From Thiomonas sp. FB-Cd (lineage in GTDB: Bacteria > Pseudomonadota > Gammaproteobacteria > Burkholderiales > Burkholderiaceae_C), in contig NZ_JPOE01000005.1 of NCBI RefSeq assembly GCF_000733775.1, positions 1,493,315 through 1,557,314 on the forward strand: a stretch of 64,000 bases of DNA. The letters run 5' to 3'. Below the pieces are notes generated by a model. It ran no database searches and was not told where the DNA came from. It saw nothing but the letters and a program-made list of their open reading frames with translations. Position numbers and translations under genes: made by a program. Position 1 is the first letter of the stretch. Every line of letters starts with the position of its first letter. Below, piece by piece: positions 1 through 10,200 of this stretch.

Positions 1-518
1 GCATTCGCCAGCCCGGCGCTCGCCAGCATGAGCGCAGCATTTGCCGCCCCACCCGGCAGGTGGACGGGCGACGCCATTTTGCCGCCTGTGCCAACGATGT
101 TCACGATGACGCCACCACCGTTTTGCACCATGCCGGGGAGCACGGCGTCGATGGCGTGCATGTAGGGGAAGAATTTTGCGTCCATGGCGGCATGCCAGTG
201 CTGTGCTGTGAGCTCGGCAGGTGGTGTGCGACGCGCAGCGCCTGCCGAATTGACGAGCACGCCGATGGGGCCCAATTCATCGATGACCTGCCGCACCAAG
301 TTTGAGGCCTGCGTGGGGTCGCACAGATCGGCGCTGACCGCCAGCACTGGCGCCCCCGCGCCTTGCAGCGCTTGTGTGGCCTGCCTCAAATGCTCGAGGT
401 CGCGTGATGCAATGGCAATACGCGCGCCTTCGCTGGAGAATTGGCGCGCACACGCCAAGCCTATGCCTTTGCTTCCCCCGGTGATCAGCACCACCGTACC
501 CTGCAAGCCAAGATCCAT
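1..518 (-). CDS. SDR-family protein, atypical active site (3' end cut by window edge)
   Basis: The protein starts MDLGLQGTVVLITGGSKGIG, a classical Rossmann nucleotide-binding start with the TGxxxGIG pattern at residues 13-20, followed by an LVNSAG motif typical of short-chain dehydrogenases. About 172 codons are visible; the C-terminus lies left of base 1. The start at 518 was chosen because it puts the Rossmann strand at the N-terminus; the ATG at 540 is in another frame. The stretch where SDRs carry YxxxK reads HLPGGAANAALM, so by alignment Tyr becomes Gly and Lys becomes Asn. The fold is clear; enzymatic activity is doubtful. It is on the same strand as the lactate genes, 88 bases downstream of lldD, and could be the last gene of that unit. 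The substrate cannot be told. Confidence 0.8.
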   Translation of the reverse strand, partial: MDLGLQGTVVLITGGSKGIGLACARQFSSEGARIAIASRDLEHLRQATQALQGAGAPVLAVSADLCDPTQASNLVRQVIDELGPIGVLVNSAGAARRTPPAELTAQHWHAAMDAKFFPYMHAIDAVLPGMVQNGGGVIVNIVGTGGKMASPVHLPGGAANAALMLASAGLAN

Positions 519-606
519 CGCCGATTCCCCCGTCGTTCATGACAATTCGGCAATTGTGCGTCCAATGCGCACAACAGGCATGGCGCTGCGCCAGGACAGG
601 CGGGGT

Positions 607-1752
607 CTACCAGGGTGGGTTGAGCAGCACGCCGCGATCCACTTGCCGGATGTCGGTGAGCCCACAAAAGGCCATGGTCAGATCCAGCTCGTTACGGATG
701 ATCTCCAGGCATTTCGTGACGCCTGCCTCTCCCATCGCTCCGAGGCCGTAGAGGAACGGGCGCCCGATCAGGGTGCCCTTGGCACCAAGTGCCACAGCCT
801 TGAGCACGTCTTGCCCAGATCGGATGCCGCCGTCCATCCAGACTTCGATGCGCGATCCCACTGCATCGACGATGGGCGGCAGTGCCGAGATCGAACTGGG
901 CGCGCCGTCGAGCTGGCGCCCGCCGTGATTCGACACAATGAGCGCGTCCGCCCCGGAATCGGCCGCGAGCCGGGCATCCTCGGCATCCATGACGCCTTTG
1001 AGGATGAGCTTACCGCCCCACAGCTTCTTGATCCATGCCACGTCGTTCCAGTTCAGGCGGGGGTCAAACTGCTGGCTGGTCCACGCCGACAGCGAGCCCA
1101 TGTTCTCCACCCCTTTGACGTGCCCCACAATGTTGCCGAAGTGCCGCCGGCGCGTGCCCAGCATGCCCAGGCCCCAGCGCGGTTTCGTGGCCAGGTTCAG
1201 CATGTTGGCGAGTGTCGGCTTCGGTGGTGCGGACAGGCCGTTTTTCAGATCCTTGTGGCGTTGCCCAAGAATCTGCAGATCCAGCGTCAGCATCAGCGCG
1301 GAGCATCGCGCAGCGCGGGCACGCTCGATCAGGCGTTCGATGAAGTCCCGGTCCCGCATGACATACAGCTGAAACCAGAAGGGGGCCTTGGTGTGGGACG
1401 CCACGTCCTCGATGGAGCAGATGCTCATCGTGGACAGCGTGAAGGGCACCCCGAGCCTTTCCGCCGCACGCGCGGCAAGGATTTCCCCGTCAGCGTGCTG
1501 CATGCCGGTCAGGCCGGTGGGCGCCAGCGCCACCGGCATGGCCACGTCCTCACCAATCATCTGCGTGCGCAGCGAGCGGTTGTCGATGTTCACCGCCACG
1601 CGCTGTCTCAGCTTGAGCTTGCCGAATTCCTCTTGGTTCGCACGGTAGGTCGATTCGGTCCACGATCCAGAATCGGCGTAGTCGTAAAACATTCTGGGCA
1701 CCCGCTTTTTTGCCAGAATGCGCAGATCCTCGATATTGGTAATGACTGGCAT
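607..1752 (-). CDS. lldD: FMN-dependent L-lactate dehydrogenase (alpha-hydroxy-acid oxidase family)
   Basis: This 381-residue protein has the full length and motifs of the FMN alpha-hydroxy-acid dehydrogenases: an N-terminal MPVITNIEDLRILAKKRVPRM segment, MPVALAPTGLTG, an FWFQLYV strand, the catalytic SNHGGRQLDG (active-site His) and the FMN-phosphate region DGGIRSGQDVLKA with GRPFLYGL near the C-terminus. The family oxidises L-lactate to pyruvate and passes electrons to the respiratory chain at the inner membrane. A GGAGA Shine-Dalgarno lies about 6 bases before the ATG. It lies 63 bases downstream of the lactate permease on the same strand, so the two are probably co-transcribed and under the divergent FadR-type regulator. 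Other 2-hydroxy acids (glycolate, mandelate) are possible substrates, but the permease next door favours lactate. Confidence 0.93.
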   Translation of the reverse strand: MPVITNIEDLRILAKKRVPRMFYDYADSGSWTESTYRANQEEFGKLKLRQRVAVNIDNRSLRTQMIGEDVAMPVALAPTGLTGMQHADGEILAARAAERLGVPFTLSTMSICSIEDVASHTKAPFWFQLYVMRDRDFIERLIERARAARCSALMLTLDLQILGQRHKDLKNGLSAPPKPTLANMLNLATKPRWGLGMLGTRRRHFGNIVGHVKGVENMGSLSAWTSQQFDPRLNWNDVAWIKKLWGGKLILKGVMDAEDARLAADSGADALIVSNHGGRQLDGAPSSISALPPIVDAVGSRIEVWMDGGIRSGQDVLKAVALGAKGTLIGRPFLYGLGAMGEAGVTKCLEIIRNELDLTMAFCGLTDIRQVDRGVLLNPPW

Positions 1753-1815
1753 GACTGTCTCCGATGGGTACGCAAGAGCGGCCCGGTTGCCTGTTGAGGT
1801 GCGTGTGCGCCTGGC

Positions 1816-3459
1816 CTATTTTCCTGGCAAGGCCGGGATCATCCAGGTGAGCCAGTGCTGCTGCAAGGCCACGAGGATACCCAGCAGCACGGTCAGCAGC
1901 ACGCTGTGCCAGAAGGTGCGGGCGAAGACGACGCCCTCCTTGCCCTTGAGGTCGGTGGTGGACACGCCCGTAGCGATGTTTTGCGGGGAGATCATCTTGC
2001 CCATGACGCCGCCCGAGGAATTGGTGGCGGCCATGAGCACCGGGTTCAGGTTGAGCTGATGGGCAGCCACCACCTGCAGGTTGCCGAACAGGGCGTTGCC
2101 CGAGGTGTCGCTACCGGAGAGGAACACGGCGATCCAGCCGAGGAAGGCCGAGACCAGTGGGAAGAGGGCGCCCGTGGAGGCCACACCCATACCCAGCGTG
2201 TAGCTCATGCCCGAGTAGTTCAGCAGGAATGCGAGTCCCACGATCATCATCACGGTGGCGATGGCAATGCGAGTCTGCACCCACGTGCGACCCACGCAGC
2301 CAAGGAATGCCCCAACGCCGGTGCGCGTCCAGGCCGCCACGATGATGGCCGAAAGAAGGATTGCGGTGCCCGTGCCCAGAGGCTGGAAGTCCCACAGCGC
2401 GACATACGGTTTTTGGTACAGCGTAATGAAGACCGCCTTGTTCAGACCCGGCCATAGCACCTTGGTGTCGCCGATCGCGAACACCTTCAGGTTGATCCAG
2501 ACAATGACGATGACCGACACGACCACCCATGGCATCCAGCCGCCATAACCCACGCGCGCCGTGCCCTTTGCCGCCGCCTGCGTGCGCACCACGGCAAAGG
2601 CCGGATCCGGCTCGGGTTTCCACGTCTTGAGGAAGACCACCGTGACAATGAGCGACACCAGCGAGGCCAGCACGTCCGTGAGCTGGTAGCTGATGTAGTT
2701 GGAGGTGGCAAATTGCGTCAGCGCAAAGCTTCCCCCCGAGACGACGAGCGCTGGCCACAGCTTGCCGATCGACTTCAGGCCCCCGTACATGCCGACCACG
2801 TAAAACGGCAGCAAGAATGCAAAAAAGGGCAACTGCCGACCCACCATTGCCCCCAGCGTATCGGGGTGCATGCTCGTGACCGCCCCCAGCACCGTGATCG
2901 GTACGCCCAGCGCACCAAACGCCACCGGCGCCGTGTTGAAAATCAGCGTGTACGTCAGCGCCTCCAGGGCCGGGAAACCCAGCCCGATCAGCAGCGCGCT
3001 GGTGATGGCCACCGGCGTGCCAAAACCTGCAATGCCCTCGAGCAGGCACCCAAACGAAAACGCCACCACCAATAGCACCAGGCGACGATCGTCCGGCAAA
3101 TGATCCAGCATCCATTGGCGAAACTGCTCGAAGCGCCCTGACTTCACCGCCACGTTGTACAGCAGCAGCGCATTGAACACGATCCACATCACCGGGACCA
3201 ACGCCAGCGCCATGCCCGCGCCCACCGCATTGAAGGCCAGCCCAGCGGGCATGCCCCACACCCCCACGGCAATCAGCAGTCCCGTCACGAGACCCACCAA
3301 CGACGCCTGCCATGCCGGGCGTCGCAGCACGCCCAGCATGATCAACGCCACGGCAATGGGCACACCGGCCACCAGAAATGACAGCAGCAGGGAACCGCCC
3401 ACGGGCGTTAACGGCTGCGCAAACACAATCCCCGCAGGCAGGGCGCTCGGCGTCATCAT
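1816..3459 (-). CDS. lldP: L-lactate permease (LctP family)
   Basis: About 548 residues made almost wholly of hydrophobic membrane segments, matching the LctP/LldP family in length and sequence: FSFGCLLEGIAGFGTPVAI is the family hallmark, and SGSDTSGNALFGNLQ and NSSGGVMGKMISPQ are conserved near the C-terminus. It should import L-lactate (possibly glycolate) with protons. The open frame extends to 3576, but the ATG at 3459 has an AGGAGA ribosome site 7 bases upstream and starts just before the first membrane segment, so it is preferred; a second ATG follows immediately at 3456. Transcription probably starts in the intergenic region that holds two FadR-like operators shared with the divergent regulator. 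Confidence 0.93.
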   Translation of the reverse strand: MMTPSALPAGIVFAQPLTPVGGSLLLSFLVAGVPIAVALIMLGVLRRPAWQASLVGLVTGLLIAVGVWGMPAGLAFNAVGAGMALALVPVMWIVFNALLLYNVAVKSGRFEQFRQWMLDHLPDDRRLVLLVVAFSFGCLLEGIAGFGTPVAITSALLIGLGFPALEALTYTLIFNTAPVAFGALGVPITVLGAVTSMHPDTLGAMVGRQLPFFAFLLPFYVVGMYGGLKSIGKLWPALVVSGGSFALTQFATSNYISYQLTDVLASLVSLIVTVVFLKTWKPEPDPAFAVVRTQAAAKGTARVGYGGWMPWVVVSVIVIVWINLKVFAIGDTKVLWPGLNKAVFITLYQKPYVALWDFQPLGTGTAILLSAIIVAAWTRTGVGAFLGCVGRTWVQTRIAIATVMMIVGLAFLLNYSGMSYTLGMGVASTGALFPLVSAFLGWIAVFLSGSDTSGNALFGNLQVVAAHQLNLNPVLMAATNSSGGVMGKMISPQNIATGVSTTDLKGKEGVVFARTFWHSVLLTVLLGILVALQQHWLTWMIPALPGK

Positions 3460-3586
3460 CAAGTCTCCTTTTCGATGCATGGTTGGGAAGGGCTTGCGCT
3501 CTCGTGCCCGAACCCACGCGCGAAATTGCGCTGGAAGGGCTTGGCGCCACCTCGAGTCGAGGTTTCGTATGGCCATTAGAAGTCTT

Positions 3587-3609
3587 TGTGGTCAATTGGT
3601 CAGACCACA
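3587..3609. promoter_or_regulatory. Operator 1 for the FadR-type lactate regulator
   Basis: The core TTGGTCAGACCAC (3596-3608) is an inverted repeat TGGTC-A-GACCA. An outer TGTGGTC at 3587-3593 also mirrors GACCACA at 3603-3609. FadR/LldR regulators bind TNGTNNNACNA-type palindromes, which this fits. It lies upstream of lldP and shares its core with operator 2. Function is inferred from motif and position. Confidence 0.7.
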
Positions 3610-3700
3610 AGGCGCGATTAGAGATGAACTCCTTTTCCGAGTCAAGGGCATTGCCCGATGGCGCTTGTCGGGAATGGTGGGCGCTTCGGCACCGATTATT

Positions 3701-3715
3701 ATTGGTCAGACCAAT
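3701..3715. promoter_or_regulatory. Operator 2 for the FadR-type lactate regulator (autoregulation)
   Basis: ATTGGTCAGACCAAT is a perfect palindrome around a central A and repeats the core of the operator ~105 bases upstream. It ends 14 bases before the lldR start codon, so binding here should repress lldR itself; two spaced sites also allow looping over the lldP promoter. Confidence 0.75.
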
Positions 3716-3729
3716 CGAGAGGGCCAGTC

Positions 3730-4485
3730 ATGGATATCGTCCGTCTTCCCGACAGCGTCGCCAGCAGTCTCGAGAGGCGCATCCTCGAGGGCTCTCTGCG
3801 AGCCGGGCAGCGCCTGCCGCCCGAGCGCGAGCTGGCAGAGCAACTCGGTGTGTCGCGCCCGTCCTTGCGGGAAGCGTTGCAGAAACTTGCAGCCAAGGGG
3901 CTTGTTCGCACGCGTCAGGGTGGTGGCACGGTCGTGACGGACAGGTTGCAGGCGAGTTTCGTCGATCCCTGGAAGGATATGCTCAGCGGGCATCCAACGC
4001 TTCAGCACGACTTATTGGAGTTTCGCCACATGCTGGAGGGCCAGGCTGCACGGCTGGCAGCGGAGCGCGCGAACGACTTCGATGTCGAGCGCATTGACGC
4101 GGCGTTCAACACGCTCGAGGCAGCTTATGAGCACGGGGATCTCGAGGCCTGCATCAAGGCTGATGTGGACTTCCACCAGGCCGTCGCGGAGGCATCGCAC
4201 AACGTCCTGATTGCGCACCTCAGCGCGAGCCTGCATCGACTCATTCATGATGACGTGGAAAGGAATCTCCACTACCTGCATGGCCACCCTGGCAAGTGGT
4301 CTCAGCTGCGCGAGCAGCATCATGAGATTTGGGCCAAGACGCGGGCACGCGAACCACAGGCTGCAGCCGCCGCGGCACGAAATCACATCACCTTTGTGCA
4401 GACGACCATGTCGGAGACTGCGCTCGAGGTGTCCCGGCTCGAAAGCGCCAAGCGCCGGGTCCGTAGTGAATCAAAGGCTCCATGA
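3730..4485 (+). CDS. lldR: FadR-type GntR regulator of lactate use
   Basis: The 251-residue protein starts MDIVRLPDSVASSLERRILE and has a GntR winged helix (LPPERELAEQLGVSRPSLREAL, then LVRTRQGGGTVV as the wing) followed by an all-helical FCD ligand domain (residues ~90-230). The open frame extends upstream to 3658, but the ATG at 3730 begins at the usual GntR N-terminus and lies just after operator 2. FadR-type LldR proteins repress lldP/lldD and are released by L-lactate. Its divergent position next to the permease and the two matching palindromes support that role here. Confidence 0.88.
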   Translation: MDIVRLPDSVASSLERRILEGSLRAGQRLPPERELAEQLGVSRPSLREALQKLAAKGLVRTRQGGGTVVTDRLQASFVDPWKDMLSGHPTLQHDLLEFRHMLEGQAARLAAERANDFDVERIDAAFNTLEAAYEHGDLEACIKADVDFHQAVAEASHNVLIAHLSASLHRLIHDDVERNLHYLHGHPGKWSQLREQHHEIWAKTRAREPQAAAAAARNHITFVQTTMSETALEVSRLESAKRRVRSESKAP

Positions 4486-4713
4486 CGGGGAGCGCGCCGC
4501 TCATGCAGCCGACCAGCGCGACACGTTGATACGACACAATCGCCTTGGCACTCGGCACCCGATGGCCGGATGCCTGGCCTGCGCATCCGCAGGCGAATGC
4601 CTCAAGGTCGTCCGTCGGGCAGGTCAGGCTATACGGCGATGAGCCTTGCGGCCACCAAGGCATCGACGTCGGCCTGCTCGGCAGGGTGCCGACGCGGCGC
4701 TGGGCCGCCCCAT

Positions 4714-5166
4714 TCACGAAGTGCTCGAGGTCGCCGCGCGCTCGAAGGCTCGGCGCAAGGACACTAGGGCTTGCATCGCCAGAGCCTGGTCTTCAGTGCC
4801 CAGATGCGCGAAGGCGCGTGCGAGGTATTCGCCGTGCGCCGGGAATACACGCTCAAAGAGCGCCTGCCCTTTCGGGGTGAGTTGCACGATCTGCCCACGC
4901 CCGTCCGTGGGGTTGGGCAGGCGCTGCACAAGGCCCTTGAGATGCAGGCGATCCACGACGCCGGTGAGTGTGCCCTTCGTGATGAGCGTTTTGTCCGCGA
5001 GTGTCTTTGCGCTCATGCCGGGCGTGTCGCCCAGGGTGGCCAGCACGTCGAACTGTGCCGGGGTCAGTCCCATGCGCTGCACATGCGCTGCCGAATAGTG
5101 CTCAAACGTCTGGTAGGTGCGCGCCAATTCGCGCAGCAAAGGCAGGAAGGATGGCTTGGTGGTCAC
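4714..5166 (-). CDS. MarR-family transcriptional regulator
   Basis: 150 residues with a MarR winged helix: [20 protein letters not shown], the recognition region [20 protein letters not shown] and the wing [19 protein letters not shown]. The start codon is GTG at 5166; no ATG lies upstream in frame. MarR proteins usually bind aromatic or phenolic ligands and repress a neighbouring gene, but no obvious target adjoins: lldR ends 228 bases away and dadR lies on the same strand. The 228-base stretch 4486-4713 downstream holds no recognisable gene. Confidence 0.85.
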   Translation of the reverse strand: MTTKPSFLPLLRELARTYQTFEHYSAAHVQRMGLTPAQFDVLATLGDTPGMSAKTLADKTLITKGTLTGVVDRLHLKGLVQRLPNPTDGRGQIVQLTPKGQALFERVFPAHGEYLARAFAHLGTEDQALAMQALVSLRRAFERAATSSTS

Positions 5167-5292
5167 GATGGGATTGTTACGCAGTCAGCGCGCCGATGTT
5201 TGTTCCGGCCCAAGTCGGTGCGAACGGCAGCAAGGGGCCGGGAAGCTCTCGGGCCTCATTTCCGAATGGCATCGAACGCCGCGCCGTCCACT

Positions 5293-5760
5293 CTATCGGT
5301 CAACGGGAAGGTAGAGGGTTTCCTTGATTTCCTCCATCACGACATAGCTATGGGATTCGGCCGATACCGGCAGGCGCTTGAGGATGTCGCCCAGGAGATG
5401 CCGATATTCCTTCATGCCGCGCATGCGGAACTTCACCAGATAGTCAAAGCCGCCCGAGACGAGGTGGCATTCCATCACCTCGGGCATGTGCAGAAGCTCG
5501 CGGCGGATAGTTTCAAAGACATCGCCGGATTTGGCCGAGAGCTTGATCTCCACAAATACGAGGAGGGTTTTGCCCAACGCTTCTGGGGTGACGCGTGCGT
5601 GATACCCGGCGATGACTCCGGTGCGTTCCATGCGCTTGACACGCTCGGTACACGGGGAGGCGGACAAGCCAACCTGACTTGCCAGATCCGTCATGGAAAT
5701 GCGGCCGTCGCGTTGAAGGATGTCCAGGATTTTGCGATCGATGCGGTCAAGGTCTTGCAT
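5293..5760 (-). CDS. dadR: Lrp/AsnC-family regulator, probably of dadA
   Basis: 155 residues starting [20 protein letters not shown], with the AsnC helix-turn-helix ([24 protein letters not shown]) and an RAM/AsnC ligand domain ([14 protein letters not shown]). The start at 5760 gives the usual family N-terminus; the frame extends to 5784 without support. It is divergent from the D-amino-acid dehydrogenase gene 129 bases away. In this arrangement Lrp-type regulators (DadR) activate dadA in response to alanine. Assigned by context. Confidence 0.82.
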   Translation of the reverse strand: MQDLDRIDRKILDILQRDGRISMTDLASQVGLSASPCTERVKRMERTGVIAGYHARVTPEALGKTLLVFVEIKLSAKSGDVFETIRRELLHMPEVMECHLVSGGFDYLVKFRMRGMKEYRHLLGDILKRLPVSAESHSYVVMEEIKETLYLPVDR

Positions 5761-5889
5761 TTTTCTGGTCGCGCCACCCGTCAAAAGGAAGAGTCAGTGG
5801 AATTCGCTTCAAAAGCATCAAAGAAAAGTGAAAAACGTGCAAGGCTAATCGATATAGTTGCATTATCGTCGATTGATAAGGCCGTTGGC

Positions 5890-7182
5890 ATGAAAGTCAT
5901 TGTTCTTGGTGCGGGTGTGATCGGCACCACCACAGCGTATTACCTGGCACGGTCTGGGGCCGAGGTCACCGTCATCGACCGGCAGGCGGGTGCCGCCATG
6001 GAAACCAGCCAAGCCAATGCAGGGCAGATTTCGCCCGGTTACGCCACGCCCTGGGCCGCGCCGGGGATTCCCGTCAAAGCGCTGAAGTGGATGTTTCAGC
6101 GCCACGCGCCCCTGGCCGTGCGCCCTGATGCGAGTCTGTGGCAACTGCGTTGGATGGCTGCCATGCTGCGCAACTGCACGCCATCGCGTTATGCGGTCAA
6201 CAAGGAACGCATGATGCGCGTGGCGGAATACAGTCGCGACTGCCTGCGGCAGCTTCGCGCTGATACGGGCATTGCTTATGAGCACCGCACGGGTGGAACG
6301 TTGCAGGTGTTTCGCAAACAGGCGCAGCTTGATGCCGTGCAGCGCGATATCGCTGTGCTTGAGGAATGCGGCGTGCCCTATGAGCTGCTTGACGGCGAGC
6401 AGCTCGCCCAAGTCGAGCCCGCCTTGGCTCAGGCGAGGGGCAGGCTTGTCGGAGGTTTGCGCCTGCCCAATGACGAGACGGGCGATTGCCAGCTGTTCAC
6501 AACCGGCCTGAGCGAGCGCGCCCAATCGCTGGGCGCCGTGTTCCGGTTCCAACAGACGGTGGATGGCTTGCTCACCGATGGTCGCTCGATCACCGGCGTG
6601 CGTGTGGGCAACGCCGTGCTCAAGGCTGACCGCTACGTGCTTGCCATGGGCAGTTATTCAAGGGACTTTCTCCTTCCGTTGGGTCTCGATCTGCCCGTAT
6701 ACCCTGTCAAGGGGTATTCACTCACCGTGCCACTGATCGACGAAGCCCTTGCGCCGCGTTCCACAGTTCTGGATGAGACCTACAAAGTGGCCCTCACGCG
6801 TTTTGACCAGCGCATTCGTGTGGGCGGCATGGCCGAACTTGGCGGCTTTGACCTTCGCCTCAATCCCCGCCGGCGCGAAACGCTGGAGATGGTGACGCGC
6901 GACCTCTTCCCGGGTGGCGACCTGCCCGCGGCCACGTTCTGGACGGGCCTGCGGCCGATGACGCCGGACGGCACGCCGATCCTCGGACCCACGCGCCACG
7001 CCAACCTGTTTCTGAACACCGGGCATGGGACCTTGGGCTGGACCATGGCCTGCGGTTCTGCGCGGATCGTCACCGATCTGGTGCTGGGCCGCAAGCCCGA
7101 TGTCAGCACAGCGGGCCTTGGCCTTGAGCGCTACGACGAGCGCCGTACCGACGCGCCGCGCCTGCGCCCAGCATCGGCCTGA
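5890..7182 (+). CDS. dadA: D-amino acid dehydrogenase, small subunit type
   Basis: 430 residues, the DadA length. The FAD dinucleotide motif [19 protein letters not shown] opens the protein, followed by [21 protein letters not shown], typical of DadA. The C-terminus has [19 protein letters not shown] and [19 protein letters not shown], the FAD-oxidoreductase (DAO) signature. The enzyme oxidises D-alanine and other D-amino acids to 2-oxo acids with electron transfer to the membrane chain. The frame runs open far upstream (to 4771) only because of high GC; the ATG at 5890 is the real start. No alanine racemase (dadX) follows; the next gene is convergent. Confidence 0.93.
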   Translation: MKVIVLGAGVIGTTTAYYLARSGAEVTVIDRQAGAAMETSQANAGQISPGYATPWAAPGIPVKALKWMFQRHAPLAVRPDASLWQLRWMAAMLRNCTPSRYAVNKERMMRVAEYSRDCLRQLRADTGIAYEHRTGGTLQVFRKQAQLDAVQRDIAVLEECGVPYELLDGEQLAQVEPALAQARGRLVGGLRLPNDETGDCQLFTTGLSERAQSLGAVFRFQQTVDGLLTDGRSITGVRVGNAVLKADRYVLAMGSYSRDFLLPLGLDLPVYPVKGYSLTVPLIDEALAPRSTVLDETYKVALTRFDQRIRVGGMAELGGFDLRLNPRRRETLEMVTRDLFPGGDLPAATFWTGLRPMTPDGTPILGPTRHANLFLNTGHGTLGWTMACGSARIVTDLVLGRKPDVSTAGLGLERYDERRTDAPRLRPASA

Positions 7183-7205
7183 TGCGCGTGCCGGGCCGAC
7201 GCAGT

Positions 7206-10200
7206 TCACGGGTTGTCGAAGCGAAGGTCCAGTGTGAGGGGGAAATCCGGGTTGAGCGGCTCGGCCTTGCAGACGATGGGACCGGGCGTGTGGCCATGCT
7301 CCCAGAAGCGGGCGCGCCGCCGCGCCTCGGCCTCGTTTGCATTTACCGGAAACGTGTCATAGCTGCGGCCTCCGGGGTGGCTGACATGGTAGGTGCAACC
7401 CCCGACGGCGCGTTCGTTCCATCGATCGACCAGGTCGAAAACCAGGGGGCCTTGCGCGCCGATTCCGGGATGAAGGGCTGAGTGGGGCGCCCAAGCCTTG
7501 AAGCGTACGCCGGCCACGAACTCGCCCGGGACGCCCGTGGGATGCAGCGGTAGCCAGCGCCGGTTGCATAGCACGGCATGGCGCGAGCCCGTCATGCCGC
7601 GTACGCGTACCTGCAGGCGCTCGACCGACGAGTCCACGTAGCGCGCGGTGCTGCCCTCGGCCATTTCCTCGCCCAGGACGTGCCAGGGCTCGATGGCCTG
7701 ACGCAACTCGATTTCCACGCTGTCGTATGTCACGGTTCCGCAACGCGGAAAGCGAAACTCCATGAAGGGGGAAAACCAGCTGTCCTCAAACGCGTAGCCC
7801 GCGGCGCGCAAGTCGCGGCAGATGTCGCGCATGTCCAGATCGACGAAATGCGGAAGCATGAATCGGTCGTGTAGCGCCGTACCCCAGCGCACCAACTGGC
7901 CGCTGTCAGGATGGCGCCAGAACCGCGCCACGAGCGCGCGCAGCAGCAGCGCCTGGACCAGGCTCATGCGTGCGTGCGGTGGCATCTCGAACGCGCGAAG
8001 CTCAACCAGGCCGAGGCGCCCTGTGGGACCGTCGGGCGAGTACAGCTTGTCGATGCAGAACTCGGCACGGTGTGTGTTGCCCGTGAGATCCACCAGGTGG
8101 TTTCGCAGGAGCCGGTCCACAAGCCAGGGTTGCGCGCTGGTTTGCCCCGGCGGGGCTTTCTGGTCGAGTTGTTGAAAGGCGATGGTCAGCTCATACAGCG
8201 CGTCGTCGCGCGCCTCATCCACCCTTGGAGCCTGGCTGGTGGGCCCGATAAATGCGCCGGAAAACAAGTAGGAAAGCGCTGGATGGCGTTGCCAGTACGC
8301 GATCAGGCTCTTGAGCAGGTCGGGTCTGCGCAGAAACGGGCTATCAGCCGCAGTCGCCCCGCCGAGGGTGATGTGGTTGCCACCGCCAGTGCCCGCATGA
8401 CGGCCATCGAGCATGAACTTTTCCGTGGCCAGGTGGCACGCGCGCGCCTCGGCGTACAACGTCTCGGTCCGCGCCTCGAGCGCATCCCAGTCCGGCGAGG
8501 GGTGGATGTTGACCTCAATGACGCCTGGATCGGGCGTCACGGAGAAGGTCTGCAGGCGTTCATCCCGCGGTGGGGTATAGCCCTCGATGCATACAGGCAG
8601 CTCAAGGGCCTGGGTTGTGTGCTCGATGGCGGCGATCAGCGCCAGCCATGACTCCAGGGTCGCGATCGGTGGGAGGAACACGTGCAACGTTCCCGAGCGC
8701 ACTTGCAGGCATAGCGCGGTGTGGACAATCTCCGCGGGGCGGGATTTGCGCAGGATCACGTTCTTGCGCCCCGGCGCCGGAGCACGCGCAAGGCCGAGCG
8801 CGGCGTGAAAGTCGGCAAGGGCATGGCGCGGTGCAAAGGGGTCGGGCGGAAGTTGGAGGTCAAAGTCCTCAGGCGGTGCCCACGGCAAGCTCGCCAACGG
8901 CAGACGGTAGCCCAGTGGTGAGTCGCCTGGCACCAGCGTGAGGCGTTCGCCGCGTAGCGGCCAGCGGCTGGAATGCCAGTGGCCGTCCGCTTCTGCCTTG
9001 AGTGGAAGCACATAGCCCACAACCGCATTCAGGCCATGCGCCAACCGGGCGACGAGCTTGGCGCGGGAGTCGGCATCGCCGCTTGCGGCGATCAGTTCCT
9101 GGACGTTTTCGGGAAGGCGGCTTTCAGCCTGAGCTGCGTGCAAGGCGTCCTCGAAAGCGGGCATCAGGTAGCCGCCATTGAGCCCCAGCACTTCACACAG
9201 GCGCTTGCCGAACTGTGCCGCAGCGCTGGGATCGAGCGCCTTGGCGCCGGCTGCGGCCGGTCCCGCAAGCCATTGCGCGTCCCGCCACACGGGCTTGCCG
9301 TCGGTGCGCCAGTACGCCGTCATGGCCCAGCGCGGCAACGCCTCGCCTGGGTACCACTTGCCTTGGCCAAAGTGCAACAGCGCGCCGCTGGTGAATTGCG
9401 TTGACAGGCGGCGCAGCAGGGCACCGGCCATGCGCTCCTTGTCGGGGCCGAGTGCGGCGGTGTTCCATTGTGCCCCCTGCATGTCCAGCGCGGAAACGAA
9501 AGTGGGTTCGCCGCCTTGCGTCAGTCGAACGTCGCCCGCGCGCAGATCCGCGTCGATGCGGCGCCCCAGGGTGCGGATCGATTGCCATTGGGCTTCGGTA
9601 TAGGGAAGGGTGACGCGGGGGTCCTCGAACACCCGCTGCACCGTCATGGTGAAGTCGAGGCGACTTTCGCAGGGGTCGGTCTTCCCAATAATGGGCGCAG
9701 CCGAGGACGGTTGGGCGCTTGCCGCCAACGGGATATGACCTTCTCCGGCGAACAGGCCGGATGTGGCGTCCAGTCCGATCCAGCCGGCTCCGGGCACATA
9801 AGCCTCGCACCAAGCGTGCAAGTCTGTGAAGTCGGCGCCAGGCCCGGCAGGTCCATCCAGCGGCTTGACGTCGGCCGTCAGCTGAATCAGATAGCCCGAG
9901 ACAAAACGTGCGGCAAGGCCCAGGTTGCGCAGGATCTGCACGAGCAGCCAGGCGCTGTCGCGGCATGAGCCCGAAGCGTTACTCAGTGTGGCTTCGCAGC
10001 TTTGAATCCCGGGCTCCATGCGAATGAGGTAGGACACCGCGTGCTGCACGGCTTGGTTGGCGCGAACCAGGAGATCGGTGGTTGTGATGTGCGTGGGTAA
10101 GTCCGCCCGAAATGCATCCAGCCACGCCTGCTGTCGCGGCCCCACGGGGTCGCACTCCATAAATGGCGCGAGCTCGGTGCGCAATTCCTGCGGATAGGTG

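Noticed and set aside
184..1797. 537-codon open frame opposite lldD
   Set aside because: Arg/His/Gly-rich translation without family features, fully antisense to a well-supported enzyme; a product of high GC.
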